DNA of 64,000 nt from an uncultured Planctomycetaceae bacterium (GTDB lineage Bacteria; Planctomycetota; Planctomycetia; Planctomycetales; Planctomycetaceae). The translations under genes and the position numbers were made by a program. Positions 46,049-54,699 of the stretch are shown here, in pieces. The DNA lies in assembly GCA_937916515.1 (NCBI GenBank), contig CALFSX010000236.1, positions 1 to 64,000 on the forward strand, in the 5' to 3' direction. The notes under the pieces are model-generated. The model worked only from the letters and a program-made list of their open reading frames with translations. It was not told the origin of the DNA and did not search any database. Each line of letters starts with the position of its first letter. The stretch's first letter is position 1.

Positions 46049-47098
46049 TTAACCGCACTCAATCCCCAACATCACGGAATTCAAACCGCTGCCGATTCCC
46101 AACAAAGCCAGCTTTGTTCCGGCGGGAGGCGGGTCTTCCTGCAAGCCCATCGCCAGTGCCATAGGCAACGCGGCGGCTCCCGTATTTCCGAAGCGTTCTA
46201 CTGTGGGGAAATCCAGATGTGGGTCCAGTTGTAAAGTTTCCAAAAGCAGGGTTCTGTGCTGCTTGCCAACCTGATGAGTGAAAACACGATCGACGTCTTT
46301 GTTGTTCCAGCCCAATTCCAACTTCGTTTTCTGCCAGGTCTGTTCAGCCAGTTGAATGCCGGCATGCAACAACGCTTCAGAATCTGTTTCCATGCGAGGA
46401 CGACTGTCGCCATGCACTTCCGCCTCAACACCGCCAGCACACAGATTGTGCTTCGCTGTGTCCGAATGAAACGCTCCGCCTAACAATTTGTGATGTGTGC
46501 GACTGATGCTTTTATGACACAATACAATCGCCGCACTGCCGGAACCAATCGTTAGCGACGCGAAGGCCGACTTAATCGACTTGCGCGTCAGCGACTTGTC
46601 ATTCAGAAGACTGTCGATTGTGCCTTCCACGAGCCCACGTCCGGTTTCCGTGCCGACGATAACTCCGGCCTTGATCCGGCCAAGTTCGATCATGTCAGCA
46701 ATGACCAACATGCCATTCAGCAACCCGAGACACGCATTGCTGACATCCATCACCAACGAACTGGCAGGCAGGCCGACTCCCGCGTGAACGCCCGCAGCCG
46801 TAGCCGGTTCCATTTGATCTCGGCAAACCGAACCGTGAATCAGTGCACCAAAATCAGCCACCGGAATGCCTGAACGCTCCACGGCCAACTTTGCCGTCGC
46901 AACACTAATCTGCCCGGGCAAGGTTCCACGATCGTAAAACCGTCGCTCCTGAATTCCCGTCATTAGTTCCAAACGACCGAACGGAAGACTTAGTCGTTCA
47001 TAAACCGGCGCAAGTCGCTGCTCAATCTCGTTCGACGAAACGACATTGGGAGGCGGATTGTGAACAACTGCTTCTACGCAGACGTGCTGATAACGCAT
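46049..47098 (-). CDS. 3-oxoacyl-ACP synthase III / OleA-like thiolase-fold enzyme
   Basis: The protein has 349 residues. The KAS III catalytic triad is intact: Cys123 in S-N-A-C-L-G, His275 in F-T-H-Q-V-G-K-Q-H, Asn305 in [10 protein letters not shown]. The usual C-terminal G-I-G-S-G-L-N glycine block is also present. It could start fatty acid synthesis (FabH) or make a long-chain beta-keto product as OleA does. No acpP, fabD or oleBCD genes are adjacent, so it may be a specialised paralogue. Confidence 0.85.
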   Translation of the reverse strand: MRYQHVCVEAVVHNPPPNVVSSNEIEQRLAPVYERLSLPFGRLELMTGIQERRFYDRGTLPGQISVATAKLAVERSGIPVADFGALIHGSVCRDQMEPATAAGVHAGVGLPASSLVMDVSNACLGLLNGMLVIADMIELGRIKAGVIVGTETGRGLVEGTIDSLLNDKSLTRKSIKSAFASLTIGSGSAAIVLCHKSISRTHHKLLGGAFHSDTAKHNLCAGGVEAEVHGDSRPRMETDSEALLHAGIQLAEQTWQKTKLELGWNNKDVDRVFTHQVGKQHRTLLLETLQLDPHLDFPTVERFGNTGAAALPMALAMGLQEDPPPAGTKLALLGIGSGLNSVMLGIECG

Positions 47099-47135
47099 GG
47101 CTGTTTTTGCGGAGCATTTGGCGACAGAAAGAAAA

Positions 47136-47169
47136 CAAAAAACGCACTTCGCGAGTTCGCCAAGTGCGT
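47136..47169 (-). terminator. Rho-independent terminator of the 68-residue gene
   Basis: On the minus strand ACGCACTT (47162-47169) pairs with AAGTGCGT (47142-47149), with an inner GCG/CGC extension and a strong T tract (47136-47142 region). It lies just after the stop of the small gene at 47204. Confidence 0.8.
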
Positions 47170-47203
47170 GGAAATGATATCAGTTTTTTGCAAACGAACT
47201 TCG

Positions 47204-47410
47204 CTACACCCCAGCCGCTCGCAAAGGATCGGTGGCTTCCAATCTTTGAGACAACATTTGAATGTCGTCCAGAAGATTGCTGCGACGCCGTTCGTCGGCC
47301 AATTCGGGATCTCGCGTTTCTAACATAATCGACCTTCGAACATAGCGAAGACCGCGAACAAGCACATCGCGTTCGTGTGTTGTCAATTCAACCTGAAGAA
47401 CATCATCCAT
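47204..47410 (-). CDS. Small protein of unknown function
   Basis: The protein has 68 residues, acidic and helical, without cysteines, a signal peptide or a known domain. The core E-R-D-V-L-V-R-G-L-R-Y-V-R-R-S and the C-terminal L-S-Q-R-L-E-A look like an amphipathic helix pair. It has its own ATG and a strong terminator directly downstream (47136-47169), which supports it as a real transcribed gene. It could be a regulatory or assembly small protein. Confidence 0.6.
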   Translation of the reverse strand: MDDVLQVELTTHERDVLVRGLRYVRRSIMLETRDPELADERRRSNLLDDIQMLSQRLEATDPLRAAGV

Positions 47411-47743
47411 CGCGTTTCATTCCCATTATGGCGGGTTAGAGAAACGCATAAATGCGGGCACTTCCTGTTTCCGAATTCATGCAACTGCAGCAAGTGTACG
47501 CTGAGCAATTTCCGTGCTCAAGCAGTTCATCGGTAATTTGAGCTTCCAGCCTGAACAGAACCGAAATTGCGACAGTTCAACCAGTGTTAAGGGCCAACTC
47601 AGAAAGATTAACGTTCAGCAATCCTCGTTAAAAACCCCGCTGTCCCCCTGATCTTACCCAAAACGACGTTCATCGCAGCCAATTTCAGTCGCCATCACTT
47701 GGTAAAATCGCCAGCAACGCAGAGTCCACGTCACAAAAACGAC
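47411..47743. other. Intergenic region without recognised genes
   Basis: There are 333 bases between the small gene and the flotillin gene, both on the minus strand. No frame with domain support and no clear hairpin was found. Confidence 0.5.
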
Positions 47744-48721
47744 TTACTTGCCCGTTGCCCTTAAGCTTCCACTGCGATAAGCGTCTGCCATCGATTTGGG
47801 AATCTCAACTTCTGCCAGCACAACTTCGGCCTGATGTTCCTGAGTCAAAGCCTTCATTTCCTGCTCGCGAGCAACCGCCTGAGCGCGACGTTCTTCCGCC
47901 TTGGCCCTGGCAATTCGCACGTCAGCTTCTGCCTGGTCCGCCTGCAGGCGAGCTCCCACGTTGGCACCGACATCAATATCGGCAATGTCGATGGAAACAA
48001 TTTCGTAGGCCGTTTGCGAATCGAGGCCTTTGTCCAACACGGTTTTCGCAATTAACATCGGGTTTGCCAAAACTTCTTTGTGAGTTTCACACGACCCGAT
48101 GGCCGAAACGATCCCTTCGCCCACTCGAGCGATGATCGTTTCTTCCGTTGCACCGCCAATCAACTGGCTCAGGTTAGTTCGCACGGTAACACGAGCTCTC
48201 GCCTTCAACTGAATTCCGTCGCGAGCCACACCGTCCAAAGTCGCACGACCATGGCGAGCTGAATCCGGACAGTCAATGACTTTTGTTTTGACGCTGGTCT
48301 GGACAGCTTCCATGACGTTTCGACCGGCCAGATCGATTGCAGCGGCAGTATTCCAATCCAGGTCAATTTTAGCTCGGTGAGCGGCAACCAAAGAACGCAC
48401 CACAATCGGCACGTTACCGCCAGCCAGATAGTGAGATTCCATCGCGTTTGTGCTGATGTTTCGCAGCCCGGCCTGCACCGACATAATGCGAGAATCAACG
48501 ATCACCTGAGGATTCACTTTCTTCAGTTTCATGACCACCATCTGCAGCGGCCCAACCATGGCTCCAGACATAAAGGCACGAAACCACAGTGCAGCAACGG
48601 ATGCAAACATCCCCAGGAAAATCAGCAGGCACAGACCAAAGACCGCCAGAAAACAGATCAACAGAACGTTGACAAATGATGTATTCTGAGCGAAAAGCAA
48701 AGTCGAATCGACAAGATGCAT
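47744..48721 (-). CDS. floA: Flotillin-like protein FloA
   Basis: The protein has 325 residues from the ATG at 48721; a TTG at 48763 is less likely. An N-terminal hydrophobic hairpin (about residues 15-48) is followed by the SPFH domain ([14 protein letters not shown]) and a coiled tail rich in Ala/Glu/Lys ([16 protein letters not shown]). FloA scaffolds functional membrane microdomains. In many bacteria floA neighbours an nfeD gene; here an NfeD-like domain occurs only in the distant fusion at 26625. Confidence 0.95.
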   Translation of the reverse strand: MHLVDSTLLFAQNTSFVNVLLICFLAVFGLCLLIFLGMFASVAALWFRAFMSGAMVGPLQMVVMKLKKVNPQVIVDSRIMSVQAGLRNISTNAMESHYLAGGNVPIVVRSLVAAHRAKIDLDWNTAAAIDLAGRNVMEAVQTSVKTKVIDCPDSARHGRATLDGVARDGIQLKARARVTVRTNLSQLIGGATEETIIARVGEGIVSAIGSCETHKEVLANPMLIAKTVLDKGLDSQTAYEIVSIDIADIDVGANVGARLQADQAEADVRIARAKAEERRAQAVAREQEMKALTQEHQAEVVLAEVEIPKSMADAYRSGSLRATGK

Positions 48722-49080
48722 GGACGCGTCCTCGTAATATTTCAATGAATTTACCCGTCTCAATTGTACGATGCAGACACACCTTTTCGCAACTTACAGC
48801 GAACATCCGAATTGCGACTGACGTTTCTGACCGAAAAAAGCGGCCAAACAGCATTCAGAACGCTGAAATCCGATAGAATCGGAGTGTGGCATTCAGACAA
48901 TCAAAACGTGCAACGCATGAACAATTGTCATCGACGCACAACCCAAATCGCCGCTCCATCGGAACACCATCAATTTTCAATTAGCGCCGGAATTCCCCAA
49001 CGAGACCACGGGGCAATCAGATCACCGCGATTTTCAAATTTCAGGCAAACTTCAATCACAGCACACGAAACCCAAACAAA
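48722..49080. other. Divergent intergenic region floA / ridA
   Basis: There are 359 bases between divergent genes, expected to contain both promoters. No gene or strong hairpin was recognised. Confidence 0.5.
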
Positions 49081-49542
49081 ATGAGCATCGAAGCACGCGT
49101 TCTTGAACTAAAGCTGACACTTCCAGAAGCCCCTGCACCAGCTGGCACCTACAGTCCTGTCGTGATTGTCGAAAAACTGGCTTACGTATCCGGACAAGGC
49201 CCCATTGGCACTGACGGCAGATTACTAACGGGCAAGGTGGGCGTCGAAATTTCAGAGGAAGAAGGAATTGCTGCCGCTCGCGTTGTGGGCCTAACCATGC
49301 TGGCGACCCTGAAAGCGCAACTGGGCACGCTGGATCGAGTCAAGCGAATCGTCAAAGTTCTGGGAATGGTCAACTGCAGCACCGATTTCAAGAACCATCC
49401 CAAAGTCATCAACGGCTTCAGCGACCTGATGGTGGAAATCTGGGGCGAAAACGGCCGAGCCGCCCGCAGCGCGGTAGGTATGGGATCTCTGCCCGGAAAC
49501 ATTTCCGTAGAAATCGAAGCCATCGTTGAGCTGGCTGACTAA
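49081..49542 (+). CDS. RidA family protein (reactive imine/enamine deaminase-like)
   Basis: The protein has 153 residues and belongs to the YjgF/RidA/UK114 family: P-A-P-A-G-T-Y-S-P-V-V-I-V, A-Y-V-S-G-Q-G-P, V-K-R-I-V-K-V-L-G-M-V-N-C, P-G-N-I-S-V-E-I-E-A. It lacks the catalytic Arg in the R-S-x-V-x-V position of canonical RidA (here A-R-S-A-V-G-M-G-S-L), which fits the longer subgroup (COG0251-related). Its stop codon overlaps dispersed repeat copy B. The neighbouring minus-strand gene is a 2-hydroxyacid dehydrogenase. Confidence 0.9.
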   Translation: MSIEARVLELKLTLPEAPAPAGTYSPVVIVEKLAYVSGQGPIGTDGRLLTGKVGVEISEEEGIAAARVVGLTMLATLKAQLGTLDRVKRIVKVLGMVNCSTDFKNHPKVINGFSDLMVEIWGENGRAARSAVGMGSLPGNISVEIEAIVELAD

Positions 49543-49628
49543 CAAGGGCTTCGCCCTCGACCCGGTGGCGTGGAATGCGGAAAGACTTAGAACGTTCGCA
49601 CCGCCGAGCCGCTCCGTTGTCGCTACGA
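49541..49628. repeat. Dispersed repeat, copy B, overlapping the ridA-like stop codon
   Basis: AACAAGGGCTTCGCCC at 49541 begins within the TAA of the RidA gene. The right core AACGTTCGCACCGCCGAGCC (49591-49610) continues to CGCTACGA at 49628. The tail is not conserved here. It differs from copy A mainly by base substitutions. Confidence 0.85.
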
Positions 49629-49676
49629 AAAACAACGCAATCGGATTTAACTGCGATTAGTCTCGAACAGGACGAC

Positions 49677-49713
49677 AGCTTCCTGCCGGGGACGCAATCC
49701 CCGGTTGGAAGCT
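49677..49713. terminator. Convergent-gene hairpin
   Basis: AGCTTCC (49677-49683) pairs with GGAAGCT (49707-49713). Inside it CCGGGGA pairs with TCCCCGG around CGCAA, with a two-base internal loop. It lies between the ends of the RidA gene and the minus-strand dehydrogenase, so it can terminate transcripts from either side. Confidence 0.75.
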
Positions 49714-49717
49714 CAAC

Positions 49718-50722
49718 TCATCGCCTGGCTGCAGGAACTGCTGTCACAACATTCTGTGGAACCCCATCCAGAAACGCTTGAATATTCTGCACGCATCCCA
49801 GTGTTAGAATATCCAGTCCTTCGGGAGTCTGATCGGCACTATGAGGTGTCAACGCAACGTTTTCACACGTCAGCAACGGATGATCGCTGCCGATTGGTTC
49901 CTGATCAAACACATCAATTCCGGCACCGAACAGATGTTCCGTTTTAAGTGCCTCCACCAAAGCTGCCGTATCAACAACTGCAGCCCTGGCGGTGTTGACC
50001 AAAATTGCTCCGCGCTTCATCTGTTGCAACTCTGCCGAACCAATCAAACCGTTTGTCTTTTCGGACAAACGAACGTGAATACTGATCGCATCGGATGAGC
50101 GAAGCACTTCTTCCAATGGCAGATAGCGGAACCCCAACAACCTGGCTTTGTCTTCATCCGGGTGCAACGTCCAGGCGACAACCTCCATCCCGAACGCCCG
50201 ACACATCCGAATCATCTCGCAACCGATATTCCCAGTGCCAATGATTCCGATCCGCTTCCCAATCACCGTTGTCCCCAACTGCGACGACCACTGCCCTTCC
50301 CTGAGCTGTTCCGTCATGGAAACAACACGTCGCGAAACACTCAACAACAGGCTAAAAGCGTGTTCAGCCACAACCGTCGCCGTTCGTCCGGGAATATTAC
50401 ACACAACGATGCCTGCTTGAGTTGCCGCTTCCAAATCGATTGTGTCATAACCGATGCCGCAAACGGCAATCATTTTCAGGTTTGGCAATCGGTTCAACAA
50501 CTCGGCAGACACACGAACGGCACTCCGTGAATTCAAAAGGATGTCCGCCGGCTTAACGCGGTCCAGCATTTCGTCCTTGCTGGTGGGCCTATCCTGATAC
50601 AGCCGCACCTCCGCGATGGCTCGCAAGTCATCCAGATAACGCGAACGACTCACCAGCGGCGGATCATCAGCCGGAATAACAACAAGCGGTCGCGAGCCTG
50701 TCGATTGACTCTCAGCGGCCAT
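49718..50722 (-). CDS. D-isomer-specific 2-hydroxyacid dehydrogenase
   Basis: The protein has 334 residues from the ATG at 50722; an in-frame start at 50737 adds five. The NAD-binding G-I-I-G-T-G-N-I-G (about residue 158) and the catalytic Arg (L-V-N-T-A-R-A-A-V-V-D), Glu (D-V-F-D-Q-E-P) and His (L-T-P-H-S-A) are present. The overall order matches phosphoglycerate/glycerate dehydrogenases. It would reduce a 2-keto acid, substrate unknown. Its start overlaps the preceding gene's stop by 11 bases (ATGGCCGCTGA), so the two are translationally coupled. Confidence 0.92.
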   Translation of the reverse strand: MAAESQSTGSRPLVVIPADDPPLVSRSRYLDDLRAIAEVRLYQDRPTSKDEMLDRVKPADILLNSRSAVRVSAELLNRLPNLKMIAVCGIGYDTIDLEAATQAGIVVCNIPGRTATVVAEHAFSLLLSVSRRVVSMTEQLREGQWSSQLGTTVIGKRIGIIGTGNIGCEMIRMCRAFGMEVVAWTLHPDEDKARLLGFRYLPLEEVLRSSDAISIHVRLSEKTNGLIGSAELQQMKRGAILVNTARAAVVDTAALVEALKTEHLFGAGIDVFDQEPIGSDHPLLTCENVALTPHSADQTPEGLDILTLGCVQNIQAFLDGVPQNVVTAVPAARR

Positions 50723-51392
50723 AAATCCGAATCTCATCGAAGTCGTTCATGTCATCAAACGAACCAATTCCGATGCGTCCTTTTGAGAAGGTCTTGTCTG
50801 TGACTTCCATATATGGCTTCTGCATATCGTCAAAATACACTTTGATCTCACCGCTCATCGAATTTCGAGACAGTTTTACCCGATGCCAGGTTTCGTTCTT
50901 CCACGGTGTCAGATTCTTGTTCTCCGTAAGCGCTAACCGAGGTGCATCCTTCACGATCATAATCTGCCCGCTGTGAGGATCCGGCTTCGCTCCCAGATGG
51001 CAATAATAAAAGTTGCTGGCATCGGTGTGACAAAAGAACACGCAGCAATCGCGATGATTGCCCGTATCGTTGGTGCTTTTCACCTTAAACGTGATCACAA
51101 AATCAGAAAGCTCCAGGCCTTTCACCAACGCAATATTGTGAGGACTGCGAACTGCCGGAGTGTACTCGCTGATTCGCTTGTTTAGCCCAAACACATTGTT
51201 TCCATCAACATTGCGAAGCGTCCACGCTTTGTCGTCGGTCAATTCCCAGCGATCCTGCCCCGCATCAAAGTCTTCACTAAAAACAAGCGGCAGATCAGTA
51301 ACGACCCTACTATCGTCGGCCAAAACCTGCCCGCACAAACACACCAACAAACAAATCGAAAGCCCCGGAAAACAACCTGTTGCTCTAAACAT
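50712..51392 (-). CDS. Secreted concanavalin A-like (3-keto-disaccharide hydrolase/DUF1080-type) protein
   Basis: The protein has 226 residues from the ATG at 51392 (GAGGAG lies about 11 bases upstream); a TTG at 51401 is an alternative. It has a signal peptide ending near V-L-A-D. The fold shows [28 protein letters not shown] and W-H-R-V-K-L-S-R, typical of the laminin-G-like sugar-binding and DUF1080 families. Its coupling to the dehydrogenase suggests a joint role in uptake or processing of a sugar acid, an inference only. Confidence 0.75.
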   Translation of the reverse strand: MFRATGCFPGLSICLLVCLCGQVLADDSRVVTDLPLVFSEDFDAGQDRWELTDDKAWTLRNVDGNNVFGLNKRISEYTPAVRSPHNIALVKGLELSDFVITFKVKSTNDTGNHRDCCVFFCHTDASNFYYCHLGAKPDPHSGQIMIVKDAPRLALTENKNLTPWKNETWHRVKLSRNSMSGEIKVYFDDMQKPYMEVTDKTFSKGRIGIGSFDDMNDFDEIRIYGR

Positions 51393-51803
51393 TACAGTCA
51401 ATACTCCTCAAATGATGATTCGGACACGCCAAAACGGTCACGCGACTAGTTTAGACTCGCCGTCCCCGTTCCGAAAGCAGCAAGACCATTCGGTCGCTGA
51501 ACTTCGGCGATCAAGGTTTCTGACGGCATGTTGCGTGCCGACGCTGCATTATGAATTTGGGCGGTAATAACGCGTTTTAGAACGACCGATCGAATCGTGC
51601 GAATTACACCAGCGGGAGGAATCTCACCAGAAGCAGTGGACCTATCGGTTTCGAGACCCTGAATCCGAATGAATAGAAATTGCGATTGCCCGTGTCGAAT
51701 ATCGCTGACTCGTTCATAGAATCAGACGCGAATCAATTCGCCCGGTTCGTTACCCGCAAATCACGCCAGATCTCACCACCGCAAACGGACAAACGACGCG
51801 ACA
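51393..51803. other. Divergent intergenic region
   Basis: There are 411 bases between the minus-strand concanavalin A-like gene and the DUF3050 gene. No gene or strong hairpin was recognised. Confidence 0.5.
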
Positions 51804-52592
51804 ATGACGCACGCAACATCCAACAAATCCATCGCAGAAATCATTCTTGCCGAAACAGAATCTCTGCGGGCTGAACTGTTGCAGCACGAGCTATACAATG
51901 CCATTCAGAATTGTTCTGACCTGCAGATTTTCATGCAACACCATGTGTTTGCCGTCTACGACTTCATGTGGTTGCTTAAGCGCCTGCAGCAGGAAATTTG
52001 TGGTTGCGAAGTGCCATGGTTGCCTCCCGCCGATCCTGAACTGGCTCGGTTCGTCAACGAAATCGTGCTGGGCGAAGAATCCGATGAAGACGGCAACGGC
52101 GGCTACAACAGTCACTTTGATATCTATCTGTCAGCAATGGACGACGTGCAGGCATCAACGAATGCGATCGGCGAATTCATAGGACAGCTCCGCATCGGAA
52201 ACTCGGTCGCAACCACATTCGAAACGCTTTCGATCCCACAGTCAGTGAAAGCCTTTGTCAGGTACAATTACCATCTGGCAGCGAATGGAACAGCATCAGA
52301 AGTTGCCGCAGCGTTTTGCTTTGGTCGTGAAGACATTATTCCGGATATGTTTCAGAGACTGCTGGACGGATTCGAATCATCCGGCGTCGATGTGCCACGT
52401 CTGAAACATTACATCGAACGACATATCGAACTCGACGGCGATCACCACGGTCCGCTGTCTCACGCTTTAGTCAATAGACTTTGCGGAACATCCAAACTTT
52501 CCGTCCAACAAGCGATCGACGCCGCCAAACAATCAATCTCAAACCGAATTGCATTGTGGGATGGTGTATCAGCAGCGCTCCGCAATCGCTGA
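51804..52592 (+). CDS. DUF3050 family protein (heme-oxygenase-like fold)
   Basis: The protein has 262 residues. The family core is visible: L-Q-I-F-M-Q-H-H-V-F-A-V-Y-D-F-M-W-L-L-K (about 42-61), then W-L-P-P-A-D-P-E, N-S-H-F-D-I-Y (about 105), and a C-terminal D-G-D-H-H-G-P-L-S (about 220). The histidines and acidic residues could form a di-iron or heme-type site as in other heme-oxygenase-like proteins. Function unknown. Single gene. Confidence 0.85.
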   Translation: MTHATSNKSIAEIILAETESLRAELLQHELYNAIQNCSDLQIFMQHHVFAVYDFMWLLKRLQQEICGCEVPWLPPADPELARFVNEIVLGEESDEDGNGGYNSHFDIYLSAMDDVQASTNAIGEFIGQLRIGNSVATTFETLSIPQSVKAFVRYNYHLAANGTASEVAAAFCFGREDIIPDMFQRLLDGFESSGVDVPRLKHYIERHIELDGDHHGPLSHALVNRLCGTSKLSVQQAIDAAKQSISNRIALWDGVSAALRNR

Positions 52593-52638
52593 CGCGCGGC
52601 TTTCGAAATTCGGAACCTTTCAGCACATGGCTGAGCCG

Positions 52639-52860
52639 CTATTGCGCCGACTTCTGTTCCGGCACCGGCTTCGACGTCTGTTCCAACTCTGGCACCGGTT
52701 CATCAAGTGGATCGCTAAGCGAAAGGAATGCGCCGTCCATTCGCCCGGAGGATTCCTGATAATTCATGCGCCACAAACGGTGCGGCTGAAGTTCGTGCAG
52801 CAAACCTGCGCATCCGCTGGATGTCATTAGTAACAGGCAAAGGCAGATAAAGCGTTTCAT
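52639..52860 (-). CDS. Small lipoprotein (LHELQPHRLWR motif)
   Basis: The protein has 73 residues from the ATG at 52860 (M-K-R-F-I-C-L-C-L-L-L-M-T-S-S-G-C-A-G). The lipobox S-S-G-C gives a short lipidated Cys near residue 17. The following L-H-E-L-Q-P-H-R-L-W-R-M-N is a motif I recall from small planctomycete lipoproteins. The open frame extends upstream to 53058, but that part lacks signals and is judged untranslated. Role unknown. Confidence 0.65.
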   Translation of the reverse strand: MKRFICLCLLLMTSSGCAGLLHELQPHRLWRMNYQESSGRMDGAFLSLSDPLDEPVPELEQTSKPVPEQKSAQ

Positions 52861-53093
52861 ATTCGGCGGTCCGTGAAGTTTCGCGGCGAAGTGGTGTCGT
52901 TCGCTGGCAAATTGAACGGAAATTGTCGACGATTGTGGGTCAATAGAGCGATCAACCGTCCTCTTAATCACGCAGCGTAGTTCGAGTTGCCTTATCCCAG
53001 AACACGAATGACACGCTGAAACTCGCCTTGCCCGTGGCCATTCACCCCAGCCGAACAATTTCCTGCAGATCCTGCCGAATACCGGAGTCCTAC

Positions 53094-54482
53094 ATGCTTA
53101 AACGACTGATGTTAAAGACGCTTTTCAGTACCGCTGTCATTTTCAGCTGTGTACACGCAACCGCGATTGCTCAAACCGCAACCGCCGAAGTGACTCAGTT
53201 GCCGGCTGTCCCCAACAGCATTGACCTGCAGGACGGCGATACATTTGTGTTTCTTGGCGACAGCATTACCCACCAGCGACTCTACACACAGTACGTAGAA
53301 AACTTCTTCTACCAACGATTTCCAGAACGCAGAATCCAATTTCACAACGCAGGCATCGGTGGTGCTCGAGCATGGGACGCTTTGGCGCGAGTCAGCCGAG
53401 ACGTGCTGGACTACAAGCCTCGCTATGTCAGCATTCTGTTGGGCATGAATGATGGCAGCTATCAGCCATTCAATCCGGAAATTTTCGTCACCTATAAGAA
53501 CGACATGAATCAGCTGGTGGCAAAAATCCGAGACGCTGGCGCGACGCCCGTTTTGATGTCGCCCACAATGTTTGATTCCCGAGCCGCCCGCCTGCGACAG
53601 AATCCGCAACGACCTCGCTCTGCAGAAATGTTAGCCGAATACAACAGCGTGCTTGCCTACTACGGTCGCTGGCTGCAGGACGTCGCCATCGAATCCGGGC
53701 TGAGTTACGTTGACATGTTTGGACCGCTGAACGACCTGACTCTGGAAGCACGAGAATCCGATCCGTCATTCACGATGATCAAGGATGCCGTTCACCCTGA
53801 TCCTCCGGGACAGGTTGTGATGGCGTTCGCCATGATTGACGATCTTGGACTGCGAAGCCAGTTGTCCAACATTCGAATTCAACCAATGCCAAACGGAACT
53901 CTGAAAGCCTTCCCGGCTGGCGGCAAAGTTGATTACCTGAAAAAAACGGACAACGGAATCGAATTCAACTGGACCGCCAAAGGCCTGCCGTGGGTGCTTC
54001 CTGAAGAAGCTCAACCTGGCGCAAAGCTGCTGCACCTTGGCCACAAAGCCAGCAAAGAAGGACTGGAAGTACACGGCCTTGAGACCGGTACATACGAAGT
54101 GGTCATTGATGATGTGGTTGTCGGGAAATTCTCCGACGTCGCTCTTTCACGACACATCGAACTTCAGGAAAACGCGTTAACTCCTCAGTATCAGCAGGCC
54201 CTGGAAGTCGCGACGCTTAACAAGCAAAAGAATGAAGGCCCTGTTAAAGAACTGCGTGATGGCTGGCGAACCTTCCAGTCGTGGGCTCGACACGATCGCG
54301 ACCTGGAAGCTCAACCAAACAACAAAGAACTGCAGACAGTGACCGAAAAAGAACTCGCACGCCTGCAGAACCTGGAAGAAACAATCCAAAAAGCAGAAGC
54401 CGCAGCCAAACAAATCGAAGACGAAATCTACAAGAAAAATCAACCAGTCACTCGGCACTACGTGATTCGAAAAACCAACTAA
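53094..54482 (+). CDS. Secreted SGNH/GDSL hydrolase with coiled C-terminal tail
   Basis: The protein has 462 residues from the ATG at 53094; the frame's earlier start at 53028 precedes the signal. SGNH blocks: F-L-G-D-S-I-T (catalytic Ser), G-I-G-G-A-R, G-M-N-D, and D-A-V-H-P (Asp/His). They fit an esterase or lipase-like hydrolase acting on a carbohydrate or lipid. About 250 residues follow, including a long Lys/Glu/Gln-rich coiled segment at the end (E-E-T-I-Q-K-A-E-A-A-A-K-Q). Its stop overlaps dispersed repeat copy C. Confidence 0.85.
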   Translation: MLKRLMLKTLFSTAVIFSCVHATAIAQTATAEVTQLPAVPNSIDLQDGDTFVFLGDSITHQRLYTQYVENFFYQRFPERRIQFHNAGIGGARAWDALARVSRDVLDYKPRYVSILLGMNDGSYQPFNPEIFVTYKNDMNQLVAKIRDAGATPVLMSPTMFDSRAARLRQNPQRPRSAEMLAEYNSVLAYYGRWLQDVAIESGLSYVDMFGPLNDLTLEARESDPSFTMIKDAVHPDPPGQVVMAFAMIDDLGLRSQLSNIRIQPMPNGTLKAFPAGGKVDYLKKTDNGIEFNWTAKGLPWVLPEEAQPGAKLLHLGHKASKEGLEVHGLETGTYEVVIDDVVVGKFSDVALSRHIELQENALTPQYQQALEVATLNKQKNEGPVKELRDGWRTFQSWARHDRDLEAQPNNKELQTVTEKELARLQNLEETIQKAEAAAKQIEDEIYKKNQPVTRHYVIRKTN

Positions 54483-54613
54483 CAAGGCCTTCGCCCTTGC
54501 CCCGGTGGCGTGGCATAAGAGAGAACATGGGAAGTTCTAATCGCCGAGCCGCTCCGTTGTCGCCACGAGAATCATGTGCACCGTGCGAGCATCACTTCAG
54601 ACAGGACTCTAAC
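54481..54613. repeat. Dispersed repeat, copy C, overlapping the SGNH gene stop codon
   Basis: AACAAGGCCTTCGCCCTTG at 54481 starts within the TAA of the SGNH gene. The right core GAAGTTCTAATCGCCGAGCC (54531-54550) continues to CGCCACGA (54568). A tail like that of copy A (ACCGTGCG, later CTCTAAC to 54613) is retained. Confidence 0.85.
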
Positions 54614-54699
54614 GAGGCCGTGCCTCAGACCATTCGAGCTGCCGCTCAGAAACACTCCGCCACAACGATTCAACTTTCTTCAAACAAAGAGACTCATTC

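Noticed and set aside
53028-53093. Longer start for the SGNH hydrolase
   Set aside because: It would put about 22 residues before a proper signal peptide; the ATG at 53094 is preferred.
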